64,000 bases of DNA, taken from Pseudorasbora parva. Its lineage: Eukaryota > Chordata > Actinopteri > Cypriniformes > Gobionidae. Positions 49,452 to 60,868 of the stretch are shown piece after piece. Location: positions 28,140,815-28,204,814 of the forward strand of contig NC_090187.1 in the NCBI RefSeq assembly GCF_024679245.1. Reading direction: 5' to 3'. The translations under genes were made by a program, and so were the position numbers. Within the stretch, counting starts at the first letter, position 1, and each line of letters opens with the position of its first letter. Under the pieces are notes generated by a model. That model did not search any database, was not told the origin of the DNA, and was given only the letters and a program-made list of their open reading frames with translations.

Positions 49452-49552
49452 ATATGGTCTTGAGCTTAAAGCCAATGAAAGTAGACGAATACATGGCCAA
49501 AGACTTGAAATATGCACCTAAGAGGACTGGTGGCGGTAGCAGAAAGAAGTAA
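49452..49552 (+). other. Candidate last exon, 32-codon basic ORF (gene-like part 2)
   Basis: A pyrimidine tract and acceptor (TTTCTCATCAG, ending 49451) are followed two bases later by an ATG. This opens MVLSLKPMKVDEYMAKDLKY and ends in a basic, glycine-rich tail (KRTGGGSRKK) before TAA. An AATAAA lies at 50629-50634, after two inserted TTAA elements. The frame continues back through the exon at 47871-47966 if spliced. It looks like a small spliced gene carried by the transposon; the product is not recognised. Confidence 0.35.
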
Positions 49553-49625
49553 CAAGAAAGGAGACTTAACCAGCTGTGTTTAATGTTGCCCAATGTTTGG
49601 GCCGTTTTTTTTTAAGGTTAAAAAA

Positions 49626-50050
49626 AGCTAGTTCACCCAAAAATGAAAATTCTGTCATTTACTCCTCACCCTAATGTCGTTCCAGACCCGTAAGACCTCC
49701 ATTCATCTTCAGAACACAGTTTAAGATATTTTATATTTACTCCGAACTTTCTGTCCCTCCATTGAAAATGTATGTACGGTATACTGTCCATGTCCAGAAG
49801 GACCAGAAAGATAATAACATCATCAAAGTAGTCCATATGTGACATCAGTGGGTTGGATAGAATTTTTGCAATGAAAGCAATGAAAATACATTTTGGTCCA
49901 AAAAAAACAACAACATAAAAAGTGACAGTATACCGTACATACATTTTCAATGAAGGGACAGAAAGCTCTTGGACTAAATATAAAATACCTTAAACTGTGT
50001 TCCGAAGATGAACGAAGGTCTTACGGGTGTGGAGCGACAAGGCGAGTCAT
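49626..50050. mobile_element. TTAA-family inverted-repeat element, first of two
   Basis: It begins 'gctagttcacccaaaaatg', has complementary arms ('catccatatgtgacatcag' region inside) and 'cttacgggtgtggagcgacaagg' near its right end. It shares the TTAA at 50051 with the next copy. Confidence 0.65.
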
Positions 50051-50054
50051 TTAA

Positions 50055-50547
50055 AGGGTTAGTTCACCCAAAAATGAAATTGATGTCATTAACTCCTCCC
50101 CCTAATGTTGTTCCACACCCGTAAGACCTCCGTTCATCTTCACACACAGTTTAAGATATTTTATATTTTAGTCCCAGAGCATAATGCAGTATGCACACTT
50201 TACTGTCCATGTCTAGAAAGGGAATAAAAACATCATCAAAGTAGTCCATATGTGACATCAGTTGGTTAATTAGAATCTCTTGAAGAGTCAAAAATACATT
50301 TTGGTCCAAAAATAAAAAAAAGTACGATTTTATTCAGCATTGTTTTCTCTTCTGCGTTTGTTTTCAAACCTCAAATAAAGATTCAAACAGCCATGAATCA
50401 ATGATTCGGATCGCCACAATGCTCTGGGACTAAAATATAAAATATCTTAAACTGTGTTCTGAAGAGGAATGGAGGTCTTACGGGTCTGGAATGACATTGG
50501 GGTGAGTCATTAATGACCTCAATTTCACTTTTGGGTGAACTAACCCT
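50055..50547. mobile_element. TTAA-family inverted-repeat element, second of two
   Basis: AGGGTTAGTTCACCC...GGGTGAACTAACCCT, 493 bp, with TTAA at 50051-50054 and 50548-50551. There is no coding capacity. Confidence 0.8.
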
Positions 50548-50842
50548 TTAATGACAGAATTTTTGGGTAAAGTAAAAGTTTGACATGTGTACAATTGGTG
50601 TTAAAGGTTGGCACAATTGCAGCTATGTAATAAAGCATGTTTCCTACGTCAGTGAAATGTCTTTATTAATCTTCTTCCTGGTCTTCCTTTGACCAATTGG
50701 CTTCTTCCAAGCTGACTGTGCGTGTTTGCAAACTTAGTGTTTATGTATCCATTTCAAGGTGTTTGGTGTTGCTGTTGAACACATCAATACTTCAGTGAAA
50801 ACAGTTTAACAAAAACTATGTTGAAAAGCAGGACTTTATAGT

Positions 50843-51197
50843 GACGTTGAAATTTCAACGTTGATTGGATTTGCAAAATCTAAACTTAAATCAATGTTGG
50901 CAAATTCACCTATGTTGAGAAACATGACGTCGGAATGACGTTGCCATTTCAACGTTGATTAGATTTGCAAAATCTAAACTAAAATCAATATTGTTTCAAT
51001 GTTGGCAAATTCACCTATGTTGAGAAACATGACATTGGAAAGACGTTGCCATTTCAACGTTGATTAGATTTGCAAAATCTAAACTAAAATCAATATTGTT
51101 TCAATGTTGGCAAATTCACCTATGTTGAGAAACATGACATTGGAAAGACGTTGCCATTTCAACGTTGATTAGATTTGCAAAATCTAAACAAAATTCA
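50843..51197. repeat. 105-bp minisatellite, about 3.4 copies
   Basis: 'Gacgttgccatttcaacgtt' starts units at 50937, 51042 and 51147 (period 105), with a first diverged unit at 50843 shorter by about 11 bp. Each unit contains internal inverted motifs (aacgtt; agattttgcaaatct-type). Confidence 0.9.
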
Positions 51198-51425
51198 ACG
51201 GTTATCCAACACTGGCACCTGACGTTGATTCAACAGTGGCTCAATGTTAAAATGCCAGCTGGGAAAGAGTACCTATGGAGAAGACTTGAAAACTGCAAAA
51301 GTAGAGTTCTACTAAGCATTCTAAGCCAAGAAAACGCCATTTAAGGTTTATCTGTGTTAAAATAGAATAAAATCTAACAAATATAGCCCTGACAAGTGAT
51401 AACTGTAAGTGCACAACCCGTGGGG

Positions 51426-54400
51426 ATGGCTCAGTTGAAGAACTGGTGTGTTGGAGAAGGCATAGACCCGGTGAAAGCCTTGCTGGTTAAAGATGTACCT
51501 CCTGAAACTGAGGTGGGTTTCATTGAAGCAACGCTGCAGACTGTCAAAGTACTTGGGAGAGTCAGAGTGAGAGGAAGAATGTATGACCCACAGTCTCAAA
51601 GTTTAACTGTGTTATGTGAGTGCAGGGAGAATGTGAAGGCTGATACCATTCCTCTTGATGTTGTTCCTGAGGGGTCCGTTACGCCATGGAGAATTTTTGG
51701 ACCTTCTGATCAGGAGGAAGAACCCCGAGCTCAGGCAGCCGCTGATGGTCAGAATGTGCCGCTACCAGATTCCAGTTTTCCTTCCCCACTGCAAGCATCT
51801 ACTCCTGAATCTATTATTCGAGCAGTTGGTGATATCCTGCAACTGACAAGCAAGCCCACACACGGTGACAACAGCCTTTACAGAAGACTGCGTACCTTTT
51901 CAGGGGCCATGCCCACACCCCCGGGAGAAGAACAGTTGGACAACTGGGTTGAACAAGCCAGACTTTTGATTGAAGAATATGATCGCCCAGAAAGAGAAAA
52001 GAAAATGAGAATAATGGAAAGTGTAAAGGGTCCTGCACTCGAGATCCTTCAAGCTGTCCGTTTCAACAACCCATCTGCAACTGCTATGGACTACATTGAC
52101 ATTCTCGAGACCACCTTTGGCAATCCAGAGAGTGGTGAAGAACTTTACTTTGCCTTCCGAATGTTGTGTCAACACCCCAACGAGAAACTCTCTGAGTTCC
52201 TGAGACGCCTTGAGAGAGTCCTGAATAAAGTAGTCCAAAAGGGTGGGCTCCCATCATCGGCGGCAGACAAAGCACGTCTTGACCAACTCATTAAAGGGGC
52301 CATCAGATCTGACATTATGATACTAAAGCTTAGATTGAGAGACCGCAGAGACAGTCCTCCCACTTTTCTCGAGCTGCTAAATGAGATACGCCTGGAGGAG
52401 GAGCATGAAGCTTCACGTCGCAGACTCCATCCACCCAAAGCTGTCTATGCCAAAAGTGCTACCGTGACCTCTGAAACCGAATTAAAAGAGTTGAAAGCCG
52501 AAATACATCATCTCAGAGCACAAGTAAGTGAACTCTCTGCTCCCACCACCATGTCAAGCGCACTTCTTTCAGTCACTCCGGTGGCAGAGAACTCTGAAGA
52601 CAAAAATGTTCAAGCTTTAAAGAAAGAAGTTGTCAAGCTCCGAAAGCAAATTTCTGTCATGTCCGTCAAGCCCAAGTACAGTGCAGTTACTGAGCCCCAC
52701 CCACAAGAGGCCCAGTCAAGACCTTGGCAGCAAAGACCTTCTGCAACCAGAGACCCAAGTGATTTTTTCTGCTATCGGTGCGGTGAAGACGGGCATTTTG
52801 CAAACAGGTGTGCATCTCCCGAGAACTATCCCAAAGTTATCCAGAAACTGCTGCAAGTTCAAAGGAAATCCAAGCAGAACCAGAAATCTGATAACGAAAC
52901 AAGAACCAAAACCACAAATGCAAGTGTCAAGAGAAGCTTGGTAAATGTACAGACCAACAGTTTGCCCAAGGGACTCATTGGACCGCCCTCAACTGCTCAA
53001 GTTAGGATCAATGGCAACCCCTGCACTGCGCTGATGGACAGTGGATCTCAAGTTACAATCATCTTCGACAGTTGGTATGCCGAACACCTGTCACACCTTC
53101 AGTTACACTCTGTAACCGGTCTAGCCATATGGGGTCTAAGTGAGTCAGAGAGCAGTTACCCGTACAAAGGTTACATCCAAGTTGAGTTGGAGCTGCCAAA
53201 AGGGTGTCACAAAGTCAAGTCTGTTCCTGTCCTGGCCTTGGTGTGCCCTGATCCACGGTGTTCAGAGACTATACCTGTCCTGATTGGCACAAACGTTAGG
53301 GGGGTTCAGCCTTTCAAGTCCAGAACAAAGAAAGAAGACACAGAGAATGTCAACTCAGTCAAAATCCATGTTCAAAAGACTAACTACTTACCCGTTTCTG
53401 CAGTGATGATCACAAAAGACAACAAGGACTTACCTGTGGCTGAAGTTAAATGGTCTGGGCCTGGTCCGCTTAGCGTCCCACCTGGCACTGAATACATTGC
53501 CATCTGCAAAGTTGAAGAAAAACAACACATTGGAGACAGCATACTCATCATTGAACGAGCCCACTCACCTGCTCTTCCTCCAAGTGTACTGGTCCAGCCA
53601 ACTGTGTTGTTCTCTAAGATGTTAGATCCAAACAACTTCCTGGTTCTCCTGCGTAATGAGTCTCTGAAGCAAACTGCCATTCCCATGGGCACCGTGATAG
53701 CTCACCTTCATGTCGCTGACATTGTGACAGATGCACCAAACCCTAAAATCGAATCTGTTCCAGCTATGGATCCCTCTCTGTTTGACTTCAGTGAGTCCCC
53801 TATCAGCAAAGAGTGGAAAGAGAGGCTGAGTCAAAAGCTTGCACAGTATTCCCATGTGTTCTCTATTGAAGAGTGGGATGTCGGTTTAGCTAAAGGGGTA
53901 GAACATAACATCCGCCTGAACGATGGCACTCCCTTCAGAGAGAGATCTCGACGTATTGCCCCTGCAGATTTGGATGATCTTCGGCGTCACCTGCAAGGTT
54001 TGTTGGCGGCTGGGATCATAAAAGAATCAAGAAGTCCATATGCATCACCGATTGTCCTTGCACGTAAAAAGAATGGTCAACTTCGTATGTGCATTGACTA
54101 CCGCACCCTGAACCGTAGAACTATACCAGATCAGTACACTGTACCCCGTATCGACGACGCTCTCGATTGCTTGTCCGGCAGCAAGTGGTTTTCAGTTTTG
54201 GATCTGCGCAGTGGCTATTACCAAATCCCAATGGCTGAGGAGGACAAAGAGAAAACCGCCTTTATCTGTCCGCTGGGGTTCTTCCAGTTTGAGCGGATGC
54301 CGCAGGGGATCACAGGGGCCCCTGCGACATTTCAACGACTGATGGAAAAGGCAGTCGGTGACATGCACATGCTTGAAGTCATCGTCTATCTTGATGACCT

Positions 54401-57332
54401 CATTGTTTTCGGCAAGACTCTGGGGGAGCATGAGCAAAGACTCCTAAAAGTCATCACTCGTCTGGGAGAAGCTGGACTCAAGTTATCCCTCGACAAGTGC
54501 CAGTTCTGTCGATCCCAAGTCACCTATGTCGGGCACATCGTCTCTGAGCATGGTATCGCCACAGACCCAGACAAAGTTGAAGCAGTGACACGGTGGAAGC
54601 AGCCAACAGACCTTCCTTCTTTGCAGTCATTCCTGGGGTTCTGCGGCTACTACCGCAGGTTTATTAAAAACTACTCCATCATTGTCCGACCACTTACAGA
54701 GCTGTGCAAAGGGTATCCTCCTACCCAAAAGAAGCGAAAGTCCACCTCTTCATCAGAGAATACCTACTACAAAGTCAATGAGCCTTTTGGAGACCGGTGG
54801 GACCAGTCTTGTTCAGAAGCATTCCAAAAGATCATCCACTGCCTCACAAACGCACCTGTGCTGGCATTCTCTGACCCCACCAAGCCCTACATCCTTCACA
54901 TTGATGCCAGTTTTCATGGGCTGGGTGCTGTCCTCAACCAAGAGTACTCAGAGGGCTTGAGACCTGTTGCTTTCGCGAGCCGCAAGCTAAGTGCCTCAGA
55001 AAAGAACTATCCAGTGCACCAGCTCGAGTTTTTGGCACTTAAGTGGGCCGTTGTAGACAAGTTCCACGATTACTTGTATGGAGCACAGTTTACCGTGAGA
55101 ACCGATAACAACCCCTTAACTTATATTCTCACGACAGCCAAACTCAACGCGACGGGTCACCGCTGGCTCTCAGCACTTGCCACCTACCATTTCACACTTC
55201 AGTACAGGCCTGGCAGCAGCAACATCGACGCCGATGCCCTGTCACGCAACCCTCTTCCAACCACAGAAGAAGGCTGGCAGAGTGTACCGACTAAAAGTGT
55301 TCAAGCTCTGTGTAAGCAGATTAAATGCCACGAAATGTCAACAGAACCCACAACTATTGCTGAGTCACTCGGAGTGTCACCGGATGGTGTACCAGAGTGT
55401 TTCGCCTACCCAGTCCGGCTGGATCTCGGTTCTTTGAGTCAGCTTAGTCACAAAGACCTGGTCACCGCTCAAGATGTTGACTCTACTATCGCTCCAGTCA
55501 AACAGTCACTTCGTGGTGGTCCATCATTCACCAGCCCCAACAATCCAACTTCTGTCCTGTTGAACAAAGAAGCCAGCAAGCTGTTCATTCAAAACAATCT
55601 GCTATACAGAAAAGTTGAGAAAAATGGTTCTGAGGTAAAGCAGCTGGTACTGCCCAGAGAGTATGTCACCATGGTCTTGAGATCTCTGCACGACGAGTCT
55701 GGTCACTTGGGCATGGACAAGACCATCGAACTTATCAGAAACCGGTTCTATTGGCCGAAGATGGGAGCTGAGGTTGAAAAGTACATCAAGAACTGCGGGA
55801 GATGCATCACTCGTAAAACTCTTCCTCAGAGGGCTGCTCCCTTAAAGCAGATCACCAGCCAAGGCCCTCTAGACCTCGTCTGTATCGATTTTCTGTCACT
55901 TGAGCCAGACTCCCAAGGTTTCGCCAACATCCTTGTAGTGACAGACCATTTTACTCGATACGCCCAAGCTTTTCCAGCCAAAGACCAGAAGGCAAACACC
56001 GTTGCCAAGATACTGTGTGAGCGCTACTTTGTACACTACGGACTCCCTGCCCGCATACATTCGGATCAAGGCCGCGATTTTGAAAGCAAACTGATCCAAG
56101 ACCTTCTGATGATGTTGGGTATTCGTAAGTCAAGAACCTCGCCTTACCACCCTCAGGGAGATCCGCAACCAGAAAGGTTCAACCGTACACTCTTGTCAAT
56201 GCTGGGCACACTTGATCCAAAGCAGAAACAAAGATGGAGTCAAAAGATCAGTCAGTTGGTCCATGCCTACAACTGTTCTCAAAATGACGCAACAGGTTAT
56301 TCGCCTTACCTGCTAATGTTTGGCAGAGAAGCTCGCTTACCGGTAGACCTCTGCTTTGGCGTGACTGAGGACAACCAAAAGACAAAGTCCTACCATCAGT
56401 ATGTTGCTAAGCTCAAGAAAGATCTCCAAATAGCCTACCGTCTTGCAACGGAATCGTCAGACAAGAACCACCAAAGAAACAAAAAAGCGCACGACAAGCA
56501 TGTCAAAGAACATATCCTTGACAAGGGTGACAGGGTGCTGCTGAGAAACTTTGGTGTCACAGGCAAGCATAAATTGAAATGCAAGTGGCGACCTTCACCA
56601 TATATTGTTATGGAGAAGCTACCCAACATACCTGTCTATAAGATCAAACCAGAGAGAGGCATGGGAGCAGAAAAGACTATTCATCGTAACCACCTGTTAC
56701 CCATTGGTTATCTTGTGAGGATCCCAGTTGACGGAAGTGAAGGGGGGACACAACAAAGACCTGTGACCAGATCACTTCAGCAAAAGACAAAAGAACTGAT
56801 ACCGACAAACAATCACGATGGTGATGTGTCCTCAGAATCAGAGTACGATGAAGTATACCTGCCAAGACCCATTGCGTTCGACTGGGACAAGATGTTGACA
56901 CGTCCAGAAGTGTCCACAGAGCAATCCAACCCAAATGTCACCGAACCTGAAAACCAAACTCAAGCCCTGGCTGAGATGGAGCCAGTGGTCAGTGACCTTC
57001 CAAACCTGCCTCCCAATGTTGATCCAGAAGTCAACGTTTTAGATAGGGCAGCAGATTTCAACCCCTCTCCAGATACTCAAGCTGAGATTGAACAAGTTGA
57101 GCGTTCAAAAAGAGTCATCCGTCCAGTGGTCAAGCTGAGCTACGATGAACTTGGCAAGCCCTGTGACTACCCTGTGACCGTCCTAAGCCATGGAGTGCTG
57201 GTGGGAAGTGGACTCTACGGAGACTCCAGAAGTAGTATATGTCAAACTCTCTGGTGCCACCCCATGGCGTTGTGTTTCACTTGTTCTAATCTGGCCTCTA
57301 CCCTTGACGTTAAGACTATTAGAGTCATCTAA
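51426..57332 (+). CDS. Ty3/Gypsy Gag-Pol polyprotein with PNMA-like N-terminus, intact
   Basis: 1968 codons without a stop or frameshift. ATG at 51426 is the first ATG; the frame extends 30 bp upstream only via GTG. Residues 1-85 (MAQLKNWCVGEGIDPVKALL, then a predicted alpha/beta module with 'GRVRVRGRMYD') resemble the N-terminal domain of PNMA proteins. Gag follows with a coiled-coil-like segment (about 360-430) and a CCHC knuckle (C449-x2-C-x4-H-x4-C462). Protease DSG at 538-540; RT YLDD at 988-991; RNase H first Asp at 1160. Integrase zinc motif H1422-x4-H1427-x29-C1457-x2-C1460 and DD35E core D1488, D1547, E1583; then a GPY/F-like module ('WRPSPYIVM', about 1723). Gag and Pol are in one frame, with no programmed shift. 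Likely active coding capacity, though its leader carries a 4.46-kb insertion. Confidence 0.96.
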   Translation: MAQLKNWCVGEGIDPVKALLVKDVPPETEVGFIEATLQTVKVLGRVRVRGRMYDPQSQSLTVLCECRENVKADTIPLDVVPEGSVTPWRIFGPSDQEEEPRAQAAADGQNVPLPDSSFPSPLQASTPESIIRAVGDILQLTSKPTHGDNSLYRRLRTFSGAMPTPPGEEQLDNWVEQARLLIEEYDRPEREKKMRIMESVKGPALEILQAVRFNNPSATAMDYIDILETTFGNPESGEELYFAFRMLCQHPNEKLSEFLRRLERVLNKVVQKGGLPSSAADKARLDQLIKGAIRSDIMILKLRLRDRRDSPPTFLELLNEIRLEEEHEASRRRLHPPKAVYAKSATVTSETELKELKAEIHHLRAQVSELSAPTTMSSALLSVTPVAENSEDKNVQALKKEVVKLRKQISVMSVKPKYSAVTEPHPQEAQSRPWQQRPSATRDPSDFFCYRCGEDGHFANRCASPENYPKVIQKLLQVQRKSKQNQKSDNETRTKTTNASVKRSLVNVQTNSLPKGLIGPPSTAQVRINGNPCTALMDSGSQVTIIFDSWYAEHLSHLQLHSVTGLAIWGLSESESSYPYKGYIQVELELPKGCHKVKSVPVLALVCPDPRCSETIPVLIGTNVRGVQPFKSRTKKEDTENVNSVKIHVQKTNYLPVSAVMITKDNKDLPVAEVKWSGPGPLSVPPGTEYIAICKVEEKQHIGDSILIIERAHSPALPPSVLVQPTVLFSKMLDPNNFLVLLRNESLKQTAIPMGTVIAHLHVADIVTDAPNPKIESVPAMDPSLFDFSESPISKEWKERLSQKLAQYSHVFSIEEWDVGLAKGVEHNIRLNDGTPFRERSRRIAPADLDDLRRHLQGLLAAGIIKESRSPYASPIVLARKKNGQLRMCIDYRTLNRRTIPDQYTVPRIDDALDCLSGSKWFSVLDLRSGYYQIPMAEEDKEKTAFICPLGFFQFERMPQGITGAPATFQRLMEKAVGDMHMLEVIVYLDDLIVFGKTLGEHEQRLLKVITRLGEAGLKLSLDKCQFCRSQVTYVGHIVSEHGIATDPDKVEAVTRWKQPTDLPSLQSFLGFCGYYRRFIKNYSIIVRPLTELCKGYPPTQKKRKSTSSSENTYYKVNEPFGDRWDQSCSEAFQKIIHCLTNAPVLAFSDPTKPYILHIDASFHGLGAVLNQEYSEGLRPVAFASRKLSASEKNYPVHQLEFLALKWAVVDKFHDYLYGAQFTVRTDNNPLTYILTTAKLNATGHRWLSALATYHFTLQYRPGSSNIDADALSRNPLPTTEEGWQSVPTKSVQALCKQIKCHEMSTEPTTIAESLGVSPDGVPECFAYPVRLDLGSLSQLSHKDLVTAQDVDSTIAPVKQSLRGGPSFTSPNNPTSVLLNKEASKLFIQNNLLYRKVEKNGSEVKQLVLPREYVTMVLRSLHDESGHLGMDKTIELIRNRFYWPKMGAEVEKYIKNCGRCITRKTLPQRAAPLKQITSQGPLDLVCIDFLSLEPDSQGFANILVVTDHFTRYAQAFPAKDQKANTVAKILCERYFVHYGLPARIHSDQGRDFESKLIQDLLMMLGIRKSRTSPYHPQGDPQPERFNRTLLSMLGTLDPKQKQRWSQKISQLVHAYNCSQNDATGYSPYLLMFGREARLPVDLCFGVTEDNQKTKSYHQYVAKLKKDLQIAYRLATESSDKNHQRNKKAHDKHVKEHILDKGDRVLLRNFGVTGKHKLKCKWRPSPYIVMEKLPNIPVYKIKPERGMGAEKTIHRNHLLPIGYLVRIPVDGSEGGTQQRPVTRSLQQKTKELIPTNNHDGDVSSESEYDEVYLPRPIAFDWDKMLTRPEVSTEQSNPNVTEPENQTQALAEMEPVVSDLPNLPPNVDPEVNVLDRAADFNPSPDTQAEIEQVERSKRVIRPVVKLSYDELGKPCDYPVTVLSHGVLVGSGLYGDSRSSICQTLWCHPMALCFTCSNLASTLDVKTIRVI

Positions 57333-57360
57333 GGTAGTTTGATGAGGGCATCAAAATCAT

Positions 57361-57375
57361 CTAAGAGGGGGAGGA
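57361..57375 (+). other. Polypurine tract
   Basis: AAGAGGGGGAGGA lies directly before the 3' LTR, the expected primer for plus-strand DNA synthesis. Confidence 0.85.
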
Positions 57376-58689
57376 TGTAGCCCAGTGCTAAACTTGGGCA
57401 TTATAGTGCATTGGAAACTGGGTGGGTTATGGTTAATCCCGTCTTACTCTCAAAACCAAACCACATGACTATTAAAAAGTAAACGTTTATTTACTTTACA
57501 TAAATAATAGTGGACACCTGATTTTTGAATAAGTAAATATTCATTTTACATAATTTCAAAGGAGATCAATATTGTGAAGAAAGTGATTAAAACTAAAGTT
57601 TAAAGTATATATTATTTGGATAAATGATATTATCAAAGGGTTTGTATTGCTATTACTTTATTCTTATTGTTTTATTGTTACTGGGTTTTATTGGTCATTT
57701 GTGTATTCATGCCATATAGTAGATCGTGTTTGGCTCAGGCACGTAAAAACGTGAATACACGCGAGAGGCGTGTGAGAGGAAGTGCTGGAGGGCGTGTTTT
57801 TTTTTCTTCCTCTCCTCGCGTGGTGACAGAACACGTTTAGAGCACGGGACACTCGCACGTTTTGCGGGAAAGAAAAAGACGCTGTAAAGACCCAGTAAAG
57901 TCGTTGAAACTGAGTGGGAGGCTAAGAGAAGAGGATCGCGAACTCGTGATGCGGGTGAGCAAGAGATTGAGTGAAAACGGGGGTCGGAGATCTGCCTGAC
58001 GGAGCGGGAGAGATCGGAGCGGAAGCCGTGATCGGAGGTCGCCGAGCGAGCATAGGCACAGCGGGCATACGCTGGGCGGAGCATGTCGGTTCATCGCACC
58101 GCACCTGAGCATCCGGACCAAAGTTTTCCACACTCTAAAAGCTTTGCAAGAGTCCTTTCAGCGCACTCAATGTTTTGCAAGACCCAACAGGCCTGCAACG
58201 TGTTTTTCTTCGTTAATATCGGTACCGTGAGTAAACTGGAACATGTGTGCATGTGTGTTTGAGTGGGCCCACCATCGCATTTGCTAAGTTCTCATTCCAG
58301 GACACTTGACGCGGTTTTGTTGTTTTGTAAAGTGTGAGTGAAACTATTAGGGTTTCTAGCTAGATTTAAAGGGGCTAGTATTTAAGTGTTTGTGAGATAT
58401 TTTGGTTATTTATTGTCGTACATTTGCTAATATTGTGAGTTCAGGGAAGCTTTTATCTTTTATTTGCCAAATTATTTTATTCAATTAAACAAGGGTATTA
58501 CCCTATTGCTTTGCTAAACAAAAAACTTCTCTGGGTCTTATTTATGTGGAAATAGTTTTGTGTAAAAAGGTTTTACAACACATTAGAATCTTATTAGGTG
58601 CACCTTCGTGGTATCCACCTGAATTACATCGAACCCAAGCACCCCCCATTCTTGTAAGTAATTCACAGAGTGGTTGTACGGGTGCTACA
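57376..58689 (+). repeat. 3' LTR
   Basis: 1314 bp, TGTAGCCC...GTGCTACA, same length as the 5' LTR and followed by TGCG (58690-58693). Confidence 0.97.
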
Positions 58690-59175
58690 TGCGTACACCA
58701 AATTCCCAGCGTACACCTTGCATACACCCAAAACCACGGTGACTTTGAGATTTATCAATATGGACGTTGGCGTACGGCACGCTCAAATCCTACGCCAGCT
58801 CAGGAGGTGGTGTACGCACGTTTGAGTTAGTGTGAAAATGCGCAGAAAAACAATTCCCAACACCACAAAACGCACTGACAAGATATGCTATATGACCCAC
58901 TGTTAAAAACCACAACATTCAGTGTTTATTTTTGTGCAACAAGAACGTCAGTGTTTAATTTGTGTGACTTTACCAAAGCGTTTGATTTGTAGGCATATGT
59001 ATTCCTCTAGTCGCGAGCCTGTGCGCTTTACCTGACGTTTCAGGCCCGCCTGGCCCGGCAGCTGCACACGGACTGGCACTAAAATAATTCAGACTGACAA
59101 AATAATAAAAATGACCTTCTTCTTTTAAATAATAAAATCAATAAAAACGACATTCTTCTTCTAAATAACAAGCGT
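58690..59175. other. Gypsy target flank, repeat-like, no gene
   Basis: 'Gcgtacac' motifs recur (58692, 58710, 58770, 58812), suggesting that the Gypsy element landed in another repeat, but its ends were not found. Confidence 0.35.
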
Positions 59176-59181
59176 CATTAA

Positions 59182-59724
59182 AGCCGGGTGCACACTGTGC
59201 GATTTTGCCCACGATTTAGCCGTCTGAGACAAATTTAGCAAATCCTAAAAGATTCCTCAGATCCTAGGCTAAAATCTGATGTCGTTAGTCTGTCATGTTC
59301 ACCGGCAGCCGATTAATGAGCGCTGCGATCAAATTTTTCCTCAGACGGAATTCTGGCAGTGTCAGAAGATTTGGCACAGAATCCTGCAGTGTGACTTTTC
59401 CTACGACAACAGTCAAATATCCCGGTTTTTCAAGACAAACTATGACCAAAACGAGCGCTAGAGATTTCTTTGTAGCCAGCATTTCAATCCCACGTGTAAT
59501 GCAGCTCACTGTCACCGAACGCGTCATTCATTGATGATATAAAACTCCGGACGAGTTTTCATGCGCGCGTCCGTTTTTGCGCGCCTTCACTATCGTGCAG
59601 TCTGACATTAATGCCAACTGAGATCTTACAGTGTGACATGGCTTAAATCGGAGATCATGTTCGTACAGACTGACAAGGGACATTCGCAAAGGATTTTGAA
59701 AAATCGCACAGTGTGCAGGACCCA
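59182..59724. mobile_element. Short TIR element with TAA target duplication
   Basis: Left end AGCCGGGTGCACACTGTGCG; right end inverted TGGGTCCTGCACACTGTGCG. The inner 16 or so bases of each are identical (GCACACTGTGCGATTTT). TAA flanks both sides (59179-59181 and 59725-59727). A 3-bp TWA duplication suggests PIF/Harbinger. No transposase. Confidence 0.65.
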
Positions 59725-59729
59725 TAAGA

Positions 59730-60385
59730 ATAAAAAAAACATAATAAGAAGAAGAATCTTACAAATTGTCATGTAATTATTAATGTGAATGAATGGTACT
59801 CCACATCACATCATCATCACAATTGTACACCCCAATAGATGTGCCGTGATACGAAATTAAATGCTAATTGTTTCAAAACGTGCTGTAAAATAATGCATTG
59901 TGGTAATTTATCATCCAAACAGCTATTTAAACTGCTGGAGTGCGCTTCTCAACCCCCACAGTCCCACACTATTAACAGTACTCGTAATTTGAGTCCATAT
60001 TTTGTTTTTATGGGTGCCTTTAATCCCACTCTTTAAACTCCCAAATAAAACAATTTCACGTTTTTCCACTTCCCTGGTAATTGTCTCGATGGGCGCGCCT
60101 CAATCATCTCACTAGTTCAGTTGTCAGGGCACTGATCAGGGAGTCAGCCCATTGACTTATGTCCTAATCAGTGCCCTGACTAGTGGACTAGTGAGATGAT
60201 TGAGCCCGATCTCCACGTCGGAGAAGTTTCGCTTCTTTGCCGTCTTCTGTATGTCCATTGCGTAAAATGAGGGCGTGGAGGAGGCGGAGACTTGAATATA
60301 TAGGGGCGTGGCATTTATCAAGGGCAAGTATTGCGTACACCTGGATTGCAGAGGTTCGCACAGCTTCATAAATCAGGCGGTGAGA
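59730..60385. other. No gene recognised
   Basis: A perfect-looking inverted block, 'ctagttcag..gtcagggcactgatcaggg' / 'ccctgatcagtgccctgac..tagt' type, occurs near 60110-60200. No gene was recognised. Confidence 0.4.
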
Positions 60386-60390
60386 GGAGT

Positions 60391-60446
60391 GTAAGCATAA
60401 TCTTACATATACAAAGTGTAAGCATAATCTTACATATACACCAGTT
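60391..60446. repeat. 27-bp direct duplication
   Basis: 'Gtgtaagcataatcttacat' plus 'ataca' occurs twice in tandem; each copy contains an internal hairpin (gtaagcataatcttac). Confidence 0.9.
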
Positions 60447-60868
60447 TCTACGCAAGATTGATAAATGAGGGCCAATATGTTCAGCATTGATAATAAGAAA
60501 TGTCTCATGAGCAACAAATCAGCATATTAGAAATAATTCTGAAAGATAATGTGACACGGAAGACTGCTGATAAATTTGAAAGAATATTATAATAGAAAAC
60601 GGCTCGGGTTATGTATATAACCCTTGTTCCCTGAGAGGGAACGAGCACTGCGTCGAAACGCTTTGGGGATGCTCCCTAAGCATCAGCGAATCTGAAGTCT
60701 GAATAAACACTAGTCCAATCCGATTGGTCGTGCGTGATGACGTCATTGTGACGGCGTACCCGGAAGTATAAAAGGGAGCTGGCGCATAATGGGCATGCGC
60801 TCCAGGCGTGCCGAGGTGTGGCGGTACGACGCAGTGCTCTTTCCCTCTCAGGGAACAAGGGTTATATA

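Noticed and set aside
51396..51425. Ten extra N-terminal codons for Gag-Pol
   Set aside because: The upstream start would be GTG. The first ATG at 51426 fits the PNMA-like N-terminus and eukaryotic initiation.
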